From the NCBI RefSeq assembly GCF_036850765.1, contig NC_089492.1, forward strand, positions 201,592,276 to 201,656,275: a stretch of 64,000 bases of DNA, written 5' to 3'. How positions within the stretch are numbered: position 1 is the first letter of the stretch; each line of letters starts with the position of its first letter. Below the pieces are notes generated by a model. The model was not told the origin of the DNA, ran no database searches, and worked only from the letters and a program-made list of their open reading frames with translations. A program made the position numbers and the translations under genes. Shown piece by piece: positions 31,792 to 43,104 of this stretch. Origin of the DNA: Saccopteryx bilineata (taxonomy: Eukaryota > Chordata > Mammalia > Chiroptera > Emballonuridae).

Positions 31792-33113
31792 CCCAGTACT
31801 ATTTTTAACAATAAAAGTAGCAAATTCAAAAAACACAAATTTTACAAACTCATTTTCCCAACAGTGAGCTATTCTAGTTCACACAAGGTCCTCAATTTCC
31901 CCAGGGACATAGTAACCCTATAATCCCCTGAGAACCTTTTCTTACAATTCTTGACCATCATGGCTAAAGCAGTGGGTTTCCCCTGTGAACCTCATGCCTT
32001 CCGCATCAGACAACAATTATGTCCCATGAAGGAATTGGGGAAGGGCAGGGGAAATTTGGAGGGGAACCAACACTCGCTTTGGCCCAGTGGGAGAGAGTCG
32101 GAACCCTCTCCTAGTGTCAGTTTTGTTCATTCCACACTCATTCTCTTTCACACAACTTCTCACACACCAGTGGAGGGCGACAAGTCACTACTCCTAACCT
32201 ATGGAGGGCCTATGTGACTTTCATGTCTTAGGGAGGGGAAGGGGAGAGGCAACCAGAGGGTCTGTCCCAGATAATCCCATCACCCATAATCCTGTCACTC
32301 ATTCTCCTTCCTGGAGCTGCAGTTCATTTCAAGGATAACCAGCAAGGTCCACACCCATGGTTTGTTATTTCCCAAACTTTTCCATCTGACCTTTTTCCCT
32401 TTTCTTTCTTTAAGATTCTTCTAAGGAAAAGTTCTAATCTTTTCTATTTTTCTTCTTAATACTGTTCCTACCCCATATCTTCCAAATGGATAAAACTTCT
32501 TTGGGTCAGTATGTGGATATCTGAAACTAGTTTCTACTTTATACTTTCTCCAGCATCTCTTAGGTCTTTAGTTAGTTTTTAGCTTTAAGCAATATAATAT
32601 TTCTATTAATTTTGCTTTGCTATTTTGCTTTTTATAATTTTTGGGCTTTAGAATGGTTTCTCAGAGTTGTCTTTCAAAAGTGACAACCATCTGCTGAGTC
32701 CACCTTGGGATATTTGCTCTCCTTAGTATAGGCTGGTCAGTATACACCCCTGACTAGGTCAGACCCGGAGATGGAAGAGGTTTCCCTTAGCTTCCAGCGG
32801 ACGGCCACTAAACCATATGGAGTTTACAAATTTCTCTTCACTTTTTCCCTCTGGTTTTAAGCCAGAAATTTTCAATTGAAATTACACCAGAGATTTTCCT
32901 GACAAACAACGAGAATCCACAGAACAGACAATTTGCTATTCACATTTACATTTGACTTTTCAACACAGTTTAATGGACAAGGGAAAGGGGTGCCCCATCG
33001 GGAACTGCTCAGCTGTTCGCCTGGCCGCATCCCTCACTGGAGCTTAGGCGGCTCTTAGCATTGGTGGGTTGGTATAAAGTCCCAACTAGAATCAAAGAGT
33101 GTCTGATACCACC

Positions 33114-34513
33114 TGTTGGGCAGATAAAATATATTATGCTCACCTTGTTAAAGATGGCTCTGCCCATGTGGAAGCCCATCGCCCAGGTGATGGTATTGGT
33201 TGCCCTTCTTGCTTGGGGTGGGCATGATTATATTAATGTGTGTTGGGGGCGGGCTGTGGGCAGGCAGGATCCTTGTAGCCTGGAGCTTGGTTTGGGGACT
33301 AAGCCTTTCCCACCCTTTTTGATGTGGGGTGGTACAATCCCATCATGCCTCAGATAAGTGACATTTTATTAGAGATTTCCCTATTTTGTATATTGAATTT
33401 AAGATTTTGATTTTTGCACTATAAAGTGGGGCAGACCGGGAGTTTGCTCTCTCTCAGTTCCTGAGATTAGCATTAGAGGAGAGAGCAGAGAAGAGAGCAG
33501 AGAGAGGCCATGTGGAGGAGGCCAGGAGAATCAGCCAAGATGGTGGAGTGCTGAGTGAGAAGCCAGTTTGTGCAGAGTTTGTGCAGGGAGAAGGAAGGAG
33601 ATGGGGAACAGAGGTGAATAAGTCTGGTGACCTAGAAACCTTTGATTCTAGGAAACTCGGATAAGTCAGTAGCTTTGTGAGCACTGAATGAGTGGGTTTT
33701 GGAGCCCAGTGTGTGTTTTTACTTGCCTGCCGGGTGCAAGCTAGGATTAAAGATGATGGCCCATCAGTTTTTGGCTCCGTTGTTTCTTTTTTTTTTTTTT
33801 TTTTTTTTTTTCATTTTTCTGAAGCTTGGAAACAGGGAGAGACAGTCAGACAGACTCCCGCATGCGCCCGACCGGGATCCACCCGGCACGCCCACCAGGG
33901 GCGATGCTCTGCCCACCAGGGGGCGATGCTCTGCCCATCCTGGGCGTCGCCATGTTGCGACCAGAGCCACTCTAGCGCCTGAGGCAGAGGCCACAGAGCC
34001 ATCCCCAACGCCCGGGCCATCTTTGCTCCAATGGAGCCCTGGCTGCGGGAGGGGAAGAGAGAGACAGAGAAGAAAGCACGGTGGAGGGGTGGAGAAGCAA
34101 ATGGGTGCTTCTCCTGTGTGCCCTGGCCGGGAATCGAACCCGGGTCCTCCGCACGCTAGGCTGACGCTCTACCGCTGAGCCAACCGGCCAGGGGCTCCGT
34201 TGTTTCTTCACCAACTGTCCGAATCCAATGCAAACCTGCATGGGCCAGGAGGCTGTGATGGTGGCTACGGACACTGGCTTCACAATACCTTTGATTCTAG
34301 GAAACTCGAATAAGTCAGTAGCTTTGTGAACATTGAATGAGTGGGTTTTGGATCCCAATGTGTGTTTTTACTTGCCCGCTGGGTGCAAGCTAGGATTAAA
34401 AGTGATGACTCACCAGTTTTTGGCTCTTTTGTTTCATTACCGTTTGTCCGAATCAAATGCAAACCTGCACGGGCCAGGTGGCTGTGATGGTGGCGACAGC
34501 AACTGGCCTTACA
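33114..34513 (+). repeat. LTR-A1 with an extra partial LTR fused to its 3' end
   Basis: A full LTR (33114-34284, with a SINE inside) is followed with three extra bases by a second LTR 3' portion (34288-34513, from CTTTGATTCTAGG to GGCCTTACA). One exact duplication, CCACC (33109-33113, 34514-34518), flanks the whole, so both pieces came from one insertion or a later internal duplication. Confidence 0.85.
33789..34192 (-). repeat. RHIN-type SINE
   Basis: Minus-strand copy with a long T run at 33787-33811. The exact 16-bp duplication GGCTCCGTTGTTTCTT is at 33773-33788 and 34193-34208. Inserted in LTR-A. Confidence 0.95.
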
Positions 34514-34542
34514 CCACCCTAAGCTGTATGAGGATCACCACG

Positions 34543-35176
34543 TGTAAAGCCAGTAGGCCACCATCACAGCTGCCTGGCCAGTACAGGTTCAAGTTTTTTT
34601 TTTTTCAAGATTGATTCAGACAGACGGTAATGAAACAACAAAGCCAAGAACTGGTGGGCCATTACATTTAATCCTAGCTTGCACCTGGCAGGCAAGAAAT
34701 ACACACAGTAGGAAAACACTTCCCTTTCCATTTAGGGCTTTCAAAGCCACTGTCTTATCTGAGTTTCCTAGAATCAAAGTTTTCTACCTCACCAGCCTTA
34801 TTCACCTCTGTTCCCCATCTCCTTCTCTCTGCACAAACTGGCTTCTCCTCCAGCATGGGCTCCTCTGCCCCATTTTATAGTGTAGAAATCAAAACCTTTA
34901 ATCCAATATACAAACAAGGAATTCTGAAACAAAGTCACTTATCTGAGGCCTAATGGGATTCCTCATGAGAGTGCCCCACCCCACATCATGCAACAGTCAA
35001 GGGTGTGGGGAAAAGCTTAGTGTTGAGAAGATCTTAGTATTAAAAAGGTGGGAAAAACATAGTCTTAAAACTAAGCCTTAGACTATAATGACCCTGCCTG
35101 CTTACAACCTGTACCCCAATGCAAACTATAAGCAAGCAAACATATATATCATATTTATAAACTTATTTGACCTACA
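34543..35176 (-). repeat. Solo LTR-A2
   Basis: 634 bp, minus end GGCTTTACA; start decayed to TGTAGGTCAAATAAG. Flanks CCACG (34538-34542) and CCATG (35177-35181) differ only by a CpG-type change. Inserted in the leader/gag side of provirus 1. Confidence 0.88.
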
Positions 35177-35814
35177 CCATGGAACCACAGGTTGGAGCCC
35201 ACTCAGACTCCATAGTTATTCACCATGAGCCACATATTGGAAACTCAATTACAGGCACCAGAGATCCCTATTCACACACCAACTACTCAGGCATTTTTTT
35301 TTTAGACAGAACAGCCGTGAGGAAAAGGTAGATCTCTTCCCCTAACCAGAACTCTCCACTCCCACCAGAGAGTGCCTGGCATCAAACTGGGGCTCTCTGC
35401 TCTACCAGAGAGCTCCTTCATTAGCCGGGGCTCTCTGCTCTACCAGAGAGATCCCGGCATTGAAACTCTCTACCAACATCTTGGCCCTGAAGAGGCCATT
35501 GAGTGAGTTTAGATTGCGTCCAATCCTCCCCACAATAATTTCAAATTGACTAGTCTAATACAACTCAAAATCCAGCAAAGAAATTAGATTTATATTACTT
35601 TCCTTACCTCCAGAGGTCAATCTTTACTCTTTGATTTTACAGCCAAATCTGTGGACCATGGGTGTCTGCTAGGAAGTTGTCTGAGACGCAGAGGATAACT
35701 AGAGCCCTGGAATGTCTCAGGAGGCACCCCTCCTAGAGATCCAGTGAGGTCAGGCAACCTTCTGGAGAGGCCACCCGGTCCTGGTGTCTCAACCTGATGA
35801 CATGGAACACCAGA
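35177..35814 (-). other. 5' leader region of provirus 1 with hairpin repeats
   Basis: Holds three CTCTC/GAGAG hairpin-forming units (35351-35372, 35392-35413, 35430-35450). The part at 35583-35814 aligns loosely with the leader of provirus 2 next to its primer site. A packaging role is only a guess from position. Confidence 0.5.
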
Positions 35815-35832
35815 ATCCCAGATGAGGCCCCA
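35815..35832 (-). other. Primer-binding site of provirus 1, tRNA-Pro-like
   Basis: Minus strand TGGGGCCTCATCTGGGAT, two bases beyond the LTR end, matches the tRNA-Pro site of gammaretroviruses with about three differences. Confidence 0.8.
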
Positions 35833-35951
35833 AATGTTATAAAGTGGTGTAATCCATGGGTTACATAGAGCCACCAAGGCAGGTTACAGCAGAAATTTTG
35901 AGGAGTTTATTAATTAGCTGGCTAGCTACATGATTTGGGACTGTACCCCAA

Positions 35952-36967
35952 TGTAAAGCTAGTAGCTACAGCCACCATCACAGGTTTGCATTTGATTTGA
36001 ACAGATGGTGATGAAACAACGGAGCCAAGAACTGGTGGGCCATCATCTTTATCCTAACTTGCACCCGGTGAGCAAGAAATACACACAGTAGAAAAACACT
36101 TCCCTTTCCATTCAAGGCTCCCAAAACCACTGACTTATCCAAGTTTCCTAGAATCAAAGGTTTCTACCTCACCAGCCTTATTCATCTCTGTTCCCCATCT
36201 CCTTCTCTTTACACAAACTCTGCACAAACTGGCTTTTCCTTCAGCACTCCATCATCTCTGCTGCTTCTCCTCTCCTCCACATGGCCTTTCTCTGCTCTCC
36301 TTTTTCTTCTCTCCTCCAGCATGGGCTCCTCTGCCCCATTTTATAGTGTAGAAATCAAAACCTTTAATCCAATATACAAACAAGGAAGTCTCTGATACAA
36401 AGTCATTTATCTGAGGCATGATGGGATTCCTCATGAGAGTGCACCACCCTACATCATGCAACAGTCAAGGCTGTGGGGAAAAGCTTAGTCTTAAAACTAA
36501 GCCTTAGCCTCACCGGGCGGTGGCGCTGTGGATGGAGCGTCAAACTGGGATGCGGAGGACCCAGGTTTGAGACCCCGAGGTTGCCAGCTTGAGTGCGGGC
36601 TCATCTGGTTTGAGCAAAAGCTTGAGCTCAGGGTCCCTGGCTCGAGCAGGGGGTTACTCGGTCTGCTGAAGGCCCGCGGTCAGGGCACATGTGAGAAAGC
36701 AATCAATGAACAACTAAGGTGTTGCAATGCGCAACGAAAAACTGATGATTGATGCTTCTCATCTCTCTGTTCCTGTCTGTCTATCCCTCTCTCTGACTCT
36801 GTCTCTGTAAAAAATAAATAATAATAATAATAATAATAATAATAATTAAAAAAAACTAAGCCTTAGGCTATAAGGACCCTGCATGCTTACAGCCTATCCC
36901 TGACACCCAATGCAAACTATAAGTGAGCAAACATATATATCATATTTACAAACTTATTTGACCAACA
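35952..36967 (-). repeat. Solo LTR-A2 carrying a SINE
   Basis: Minus start TGTTGGTCAAATAAG, end TAGCTTTACA. Flanks CCCAA (35947-35951) and CCCAT (36968-36972), one mismatch. A SINE lies at 36508-36851. Confidence 0.88.
36508..36851 (+). repeat. tRNA-derived SINE
   Basis: Head CCTCACCGGGCGGTGGCGC. The exact 15-bp duplication AAAACTAAGCCTTAG is at 36493-36507 and 36852-36866; an AAT microsatellite forms the tail. Confidence 0.94.
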
Positions 36968-37073
36968 CCCATGTAACTAGACAGCTAGCTTATTAATAAA
37001 CTCTTCAAAATTTCTTCTGTAACCTGCCTTGGTGTCTCTATGTAACCCGCGGATTACACTACTTTATAACACT

Positions 37074-37398
37074 GTTACTTGGAGCTGACCCAAAGAGTGT
37101 GAGTACAAATTTCTGGTCCCTCTGAGGCGGTAGACAGAGGAGAACCTGTCCTGTCTCTTTAATGTCTAGCCCAATTTGGGATTGTGAGGAATCATGTTGA
37201 ACTTGAAACCATATCCCTGCACCTGAGGTTTGAAGATTCCTAACCTGAGTGGCTCAGAGCAGAGCCAAGCCCTGACCCACAACCTCTTGGGATTCAAACT
37301 GGAGCTGACACCTCTGGCTCCTCCAAGAACTAGATTCTCTTGTCCAAGGTGGCCATGGGCAACAGGGCACTCTCACTCAACACTACTCTATCCCAAAT
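37074..37398. other. Unassigned DNA right of the rearranged LTR
   Basis: No primer site follows the plus-oriented LTR end, so this is probably flanking DNA. Confidence 0.45.
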
Positions 37399-37408
37399 CA
37401 GAATCTTT

Positions 37409-37785
37409 AAAAAAAATTTTTTTTTTTTTTTTTATTAAGTAAGAGACAGGGTGGGCAGACAGACAGGATCCCACATGTGCCCTGACCGGGATCCATTGGC
37501 AAGCCCCCTACCAGGTGATGTTCTGCCCATCTGGGGCTGCTGTTCCATTGCTCAGCAATTGAGCTATTTTAGCACCTGAGAGGAGGCCATGGAGCCATTC
37601 TTAGTACCTGGGGCCAAGTTGTTCAAACTATCGAGCCATGGCTGCAGGAGGGAAAGAGAGAGAGAGAGAAGAGGGAGGGGTAGAGAATAGACGGTCATTT
37701 CTCCTGTGTGTGCCCTAACAGGGAATCAAATCGGACTTCCAAATGCCGGGCCAATGTTCTACCACTGAGCCAACCAGTCAGGGCC
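37409..37785 (-). repeat. RHIN-like SINE, older copy
   Basis: T run at 37418-37434, head GGCCCTGACTGGTTGGCTCA on the minus strand, duplication CAGAATCTTT at 37399-37408 and 37786-37795. Confidence 0.88.
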
Positions 37786-38066
37786 CAGAATCTTTTCAGT
37801 TAACCAAAATTTCAATTCCTTTTATACTCTGAACGATACCCCACTATTACCAATATAAAGCTAAGATCATTACAAAACAGGCTTTCTTAAATCTCGCTTG
37901 TCTAGGAACACATTGCATATTCAGACCATTCCAAATGAGAAACTGTCAAATTAATTGGGCTTCTAGGAACAGAAGCCTGAGCACAATTGCTAGATGTAAT
38001 TGTTCACTTTTTCTCATTACTGAGGTAGGTGATTCAGGACTTATGTGACAGCCCCACCAGGGGGCC

Positions 38067-39172
38067 TGTAAAGCCAGGAGCCACCATCGTGGCCATTCAC
38101 ATGCAGGTCCACATTGGATTTGAACAGATGGTAATGAAAAAATGGAGCCGAAAACTAGTGGGCCATCATCTTTAATCCTAGCTTGCACCCGGCAGGCAAG
38201 TAAAAACACACACTGGGCTCCAAAACTCACTCATTCAGTGCTTACAAAGCTACTGACTTATCCAAGTTTCCTAGAATCAAAGGTTTCTAGCTCACCAGAC
38301 TTATTCACTTCTGTTCCCCATTTCCTTCCTTCTCCCTGCACAAACTCTGCACAAACTGGCTTCTTCCTCAGCACTCCACCATCTTGGCTACTTCTCCTGG
38401 CCTCCTCCACGTGGCCTTTCTCTGCTCTGCTCTCTAATGCTAATCTCAGGAACTGAGAGAGCAAGCTCCCAGCCTGTCCCACTTTATAGTGTAAAATCCA
38501 AACCTTTAATCCAATATACAAATAAGAAATTCTCTAATACAAAGTCACTTATCTGAGAGGACTGATGGAATTCCTCATGAGAGTGCACCACCCTACATCA
38601 AAAAGGGTGGGATGGCCCTGGCCAGTTGGCTCAGCGGTAGAGCGTCGGCCTGGCGTGTGGGGGACCCGGGTTCGATTCCTGGCCAGGGCACATAGGAGAA
38701 GCGCCCATTTGCTTCTCCACCCCCACCCCCCTCCTTCCTCTCTGTCTCTCTCTTCCCCTCCCGCAGCCAAGGCTCCATTGGAGCAAAGCTGGCCCGGGCG
38801 CTGGGGATGGCTCTTTGGCCTCTGCCCCAGGCGCTAGAGTGGCTCTGGTCGCGGCAGAGCGACGCCCCGGAGGGGCAGAGCATCGCCCCCTGGTGGGCAG
38901 AGCGTTGCCCCTGGTGGGCGTGCCGGGTGGATCCCGGTCGGGCCCATGCGGGAGTCTGTCTGACTGTCTCTCCCCGTTTCCAGCTTCAGGAAATTAAAAA
39001 AAAAAAAAAAAGGGTGGGAAAGGCTTAGTCCTAAAACCAAGCCCCAGGCTACAAGGATCCTGCCTGCCCACAGCCCACCCCCAACACACATTCATATCAC
39101 CTAGGCTATGGCTTCCATGTGGGCAGCTCCATCTTTAACAAAGTGAGCATAATGTATTTTATCTGCCCAACA
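38067..39172 (-). repeat. Solo LTR-A1 carrying a SINE
   Basis: Minus start TGTTGGGCAGATAAAAT, end GGCTTTACA, exact duplication GGGCC (38062-38066, 39173-39177). About 700 bp without the SINE. Confidence 0.93.
38613..39006 (+). repeat. RHIN-type SINE
   Basis: Near-complete copy with duplication AAAAAGGGTGGGA at 38600-38612 and 39007-39019. Inserted in LTR-A. Confidence 0.95.
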
Positions 39173-39177
39173 GGGCC

Positions 39178-39509
39178 AAAAGGCCTTCATCCTCTTGCCC
39201 CACCAATTTTACCCCAATCACCACATTAGCACTGGGTGGCAGTGAATAATGGGGAAAGTGGACAGAACAGCTCCCCTTCCAGATGAGTTAGCCCTCTTTT
39301 GAAGTTTCACACACTTCTGTGATGGCTTATTGGACATTTCTGAAACATGCTGCTATGCTAGCTGTAAGGGAAGCTGACAAATGTAGACATTTAGCCAGGT
39401 GAACTACCCTGAAAAGAGCTGGAAAACCCATACTGAAATGAGAGAGAAGGTAGCTGCTGACCGGTAGCAGCAGTGCAGCCAGGTTGAATCCCATCAAAAT
39501 ACTTTTTTT
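39178..39509. other. Unassigned DNA
   Basis: Nothing recognised between two LTR-A copies. Confidence 0.4.
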
Positions 39510-39514
39510 GTCTT

Positions 39515-40212
39515 TGTTGGGCAGATAAAATGTATTATGCTCACTTTGTTAAAGATGACATGAGGAGGCCGTCGCCCAGGTGATATTAATGTGTTGGCGG
39601 TGGGCTAAAGGCAGGCAAAATCCTTGTAGCTGGGGCTACAAGGGGATTGGTTTGGGGATTAAGCCTTTCTCACCCTTTTTGATGTGGGGTGGTACAATCC
39701 AATCATGCCTCAGAGAAGTGACTTTGTATTAGAGACTTCCCTGTTTTGTATATTGGATTAAAGGTTTTGAATCTATACTATAAAATAGGGGCAGAATGGG
39801 AGCTTGCACTCTTGGTTCCTGAGATTATCATTAGAGGAGAGAGCAGAAGGAGGCCATGTGGAGTAGGCCAGGAGAAGCAGCCAAGATGGTGGAGTGCTGA
39901 GTGAGATGCCAGTTTGTGTAGAGTTTGTGCAGGGAGAAGGAAGGAGATGGGGAACTGAGGAGAATAAGGCTGGTGAGCTAGAAACCTTTGATTCTAGGAA
40001 ACTCGGATAAGTCAGTAGCTTTGTGAGCACTGAATGTGAGTGGGTTTTGGAGCCCAGTGTATGTTTTTAGTTGCCCGCCGGGTGCAAGCTAGAATTAAAG
40101 ACTATGGCCCACCAGTTTTTGGCTCCATTGTTTCTTTACCGACTGTCTGAATCCAATGGGAACCTGTATGGGCCGGGCGGCTGTAGTAGTGGCCCTGGCT
40201 GCTGGCTTTACA
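39515..40212 (+). repeat. Solo LTR-A1
   Basis: 698 bp; flanks GTCTT (39510-39514) and GTCTC (40213-40217), one mismatch. TATA-like ACTATAAAATAGGG near 39777. Confidence 0.9.
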
Positions 40213-40290
40213 GTCTCCATTCTGCTTTTCTTTTGCCCACCACCACTTTTGAGTTTGTATCCATGCACTAGATAAAGAGTAAGGACAGAC

Positions 40291-40982
40291 TGTTGTAAGG
40301 TACCAAAAAGTTGCAAAATTAATATTGATATTCTAGGAGGAAAAGCTCAGGCTTTCCTGTTCTTTCCTTGGAAAATGGAGGAAAGCAATGTAGAGATCTC
40401 CTGACTTACAAGGACAACTAGGGTCATTTGGTTTTAAGTTCTCTGAAAGGATTAAGGTTATCTGAAGAACTCCCTTTTGCTTTTAAGAAGAGGCAAAATT
40501 TACATACCACCCTATACTAATTTTGGCTCTCCCTCCCTTCCTGAAACCTGAGATTAACATATACCTCTAGGGAAAGGAAGAGATAGATACTGAAAGGATT
40601 TGTGAATGTCTTTGATTGTATTACCTTGAAAGTTTTAATGTTCTTTGTAAAGCCCCTAGACAAATGTTAATCTTCTTATTGTAATCTTGTCAAATGTTAA
40701 TCTCGTTAAATGCGACATAAATCTCATTAAATGTTAATCTTGTCATGTTGTCATGCCACCCCAAACCTGTATGTAGTCAAAGGGTATATAACCAGCCTCT
40801 GAAATATACTTGGGGTGCACACTTTGGGTTTGCTATGCCCCGTGTCAGCCATACACGGCCAGCATATTTAACAAATCTTCTCCTTCAATAAAACTCTTCA
40901 AAACTCATCTGGACTGGGTGTCTCTACTTAAACCTGATGGAGTGAGCTACAATGCCTTTCAGAAGTATGGTACTTTATAACA
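40291..40982 (+). repeat. Solo LTR-B, intact termini
   Basis: 692 bp from TGTTGTAAGGTACC to CTTTATAACA with exact 4-bp duplication AGAC (40287-40290, 40983-40986). GGTATATAACCAGCC near 40782 is the TATA candidate and AATAAAAC near 40886 the polyadenylation signal. The cleanest reference copy of this family here. Confidence 0.93.
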
Positions 40983-41300
40983 AGACCATGTACTCTGTAG
41001 AATTAAATGTCCCTCGAAAACACATTAGCCCTTGTAAATAGACCAATTCTCTACCTTATAGATAACCTGCAAAACATCCTGATAAATGTGATAAAATTCC
41101 ATTCATAAGTGGTTAGACTATGGACTCACATTTCCTTGCTCCACATATCCACTGATAATAGAGTAATGATTCCATGAACCACCAACCCCATTACCCCAAA
41201 GCCAATTATGGTGAAAATATGAACCTGTCCATTAGAAGCATGAATTTGTTGATTTTTCAATGAAAACATCAATATTTCATATTTCCAAACCATTCCCCCC
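40983..41300. other. Unassigned A/T-rich DNA
   Basis: Nothing recognised. A fragment around 41150-41230 might be mitochondrial-like or ERV-like, but I cannot support either. Confidence 0.35.
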
Positions 41301-42005
41301 TGTTGGGCAGATAAAATGTATTATGCTCACTTTGTTAAAGATAACACAAGGAGGCCGTTGCTCAGGTGATATTAATGTGTGTTGGGGTGGGCTAAAGGCA
41401 GGCAGAACCCTTGTAGCCTGGGGCTTGGTTTTGGGATTAAGCCTTTCCTACCCTTTTTGCTGTGGGGTGGTAAAATCCAATCATGCCTCAGAAAGTGACT
41501 TTGTATTAGAGACTTCCCTATTTTGTATATTGGATTAAGGGTTTGGATTTCTACACTATAAAATGGGGATGGAGCTAGAGCTTGCGCTCTTGGTTCCTGA
41601 GGTTAGCACGAGAGAGCAGAGAGAGTAGAACCAGCAGCGGAAGGAGGCCACGTGGAGGAGGCCAGGAAAAGCAGCCAAGATGGCGGAGTGCTGAGTGAGA
41701 TGCCAGTTTGTACAGTTTGTATCTGGGATAAGGAAAGAGATGGGGAACTGAGGAGAATAAGGCTGGTGAGCTAGAAACCTTTGATTCTAGGAAACTCGGA
41801 TAAGTCAGTGGCTTTGTGAGCACTGAATGTGATTGGGTTTTGGAGCCCAGTGCGTGTTTTTACTTGCCCGCCGGGTGCAAGCTAGGATTAAAGACTATGG
41901 CCCACCAGTTTGTGGCTCCATTGTTTCTTTACCGACTGTCCGAATCCAATGCGAACCTGCATGGGTCAGGCTGCTCTAATGGTGGCTCTGGATACTGGCT
42001 CTACA
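41301..42005 (+). repeat. Solo LTR-A1
   Basis: 705 bp with flanking CCCCC on both sides (41296-41300, 42006-42010). The target is low complexity, so the match is weaker evidence than elsewhere. Contains AAGATGGCGGAG, a YY1-type motif. Confidence 0.9.
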
Positions 42006-42182
42006 CCCCCCTTAATTTTTTTCTGGTAGAATGCAAGTAGATTTTATAGTCCATACTGTTGAGCTAAATGACAATCTTACCGGTTATAAAAAAGATTTAG
42101 TATTTTGAACCTTTGCACTGTTGGAGCTTCCAAAGTCATTCTGGGCGAGGATCAATTTCAATTATAGTTTTACTGCTTAGGT

Positions 42183-42533
42183 CAGTGGTAGTCAACCTGG
42201 TCCCTACCGCCCACTAGTGGGCGTTCCAGCTTTCATGGTGGGCGGTAGTGGAGCAACTAAAGTATAAATAAAAAGATAGATTTAACTATAGGAAGTTGTT
42301 TTATAAAGATTTATTCTGCCAAACTTAGCAAAAATCTGACATAAGTACTTGGTAAGTAATTATTATTATATGGTTTAACTTGCTATAACTCTGCTTTATA
42401 AATTTTATAAAGTAAAGTTACTTTCCTTCTTTGTAAATCACCATTACTGTGGAACCAGTGAGCCGTTAGAAATTTTTACTACTAACAGAGATACAAAAGT
42501 GGGCAGTAGGTATAAAAAGGTCGACTACCCCTG
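42183..42533 (+). mobile_element. Non-autonomous hAT transposon, copy 2 (351 bp)
   Basis: Ends CAGTGGTAGTCAACCT and, as complement, CAGGGGTAGTCGACCT. The 8-bp duplication GCTTAGGT is exact (42175-42182, 42534-42541). Highly similar to 27427-27785. Confidence 0.95.
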
Positions 42534-42541
42534 GCTTAGGT

Positions 42542-43099
42542 CATGGAGGGGGTGTGGCTAGCAGAGGAAGGGAAGCAGAGATTGCTGAGGGCACTGGGGT
42601 CCTGGCTCACCCCTTCAATCTGATCCTGACCCAGAGCTTCCTTCCTCCACTCCATACTCAGGTCTGTTTCTCTGTTGTGACCAGAGTCGCTGCTGACAGC
42701 TCCATGTTCCAAATACAGATGGCCTTTTTAACAAACTGTCCACTGCAGGAATCCTGAGTAACGAGGAACCAGACTGTTATTTCTTTAATTAGCAGCAGGG
42801 AATTGAGTCTGGCAGAGTTTAGTAAAGTAAGCAGAATCTCATTCTCCAAGGGGATAAAGAGGGGATGAAATCGGTTGAAGCCCAACTCATTTGCCCTACT
42901 CTGCCTCTGACCTGGAGTTTCCCATCTTATTTTCTGCTCAGGGACATATTTTCCAGGTGTGCTAATGGCTCACTTAGCATCTTATCTGCCTGGGGCTACT
43001 TGAGAAGACCCAGGGCTAACAAGTGCACACACTGCCCCAGACTCATTCTCCTACTTACTTTGCTGGTGGTAGAGGCTTGTTCTCCCAAAATCAGTTTCC
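42542..43099. other. Unassigned DNA
   Basis: Short frames on both strands, none with a recognised domain. Confidence 0.4.
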
Positions 43100-43104
43100 A
43101 TCAT

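Larger units (their letters stand above)
30117..33108 (-). other. Long non-coding part of provirus 1
   Basis: About 3 kb between the gag remnant and the leader without a convincing frame. Parts align by eye with 51541-52696 of provirus 2 (CCTAATATTTAAAC, TTTTGACTTA, TCCTCCCAAGCAGGA against TCTCCTAAGCAGGA). It carries two SINEs and a 65-bp duplication. Confidence 0.55.
25433..35928 (-). mobile_element. Degraded class I provirus (LTR-B family), minus strand
   Basis: Order on the minus strand: truncated 5' LTR, tRNA-Pro-like primer site, leader, long non-coding stretch, gag remnant, integrase remnant, env remnant, polypurine tract, 3' LTR. Most of protease and reverse transcriptase is missing. 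Later insertions are two LTR-A elements, two SINEs and one hAT within these coordinates. Every gene has stops or frameshifts, so no infectious product is possible. Confidence 0.85.
35835..37073. repeat. Rearranged 5' LTR: two LTR-B pieces head to head, split by LTR-A
   Basis: 35835-35928 is the minus-oriented 3' end of LTR-B. From about 35929 the orientation flips, and 35929-35951 plus 36968-37073 is the plus-oriented 3' end of another LTR-B. The switch lies at GCTGGCTAGCTAC. LTR-A2 (35952-36967) later inserted in the second piece. Confidence 0.75.
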
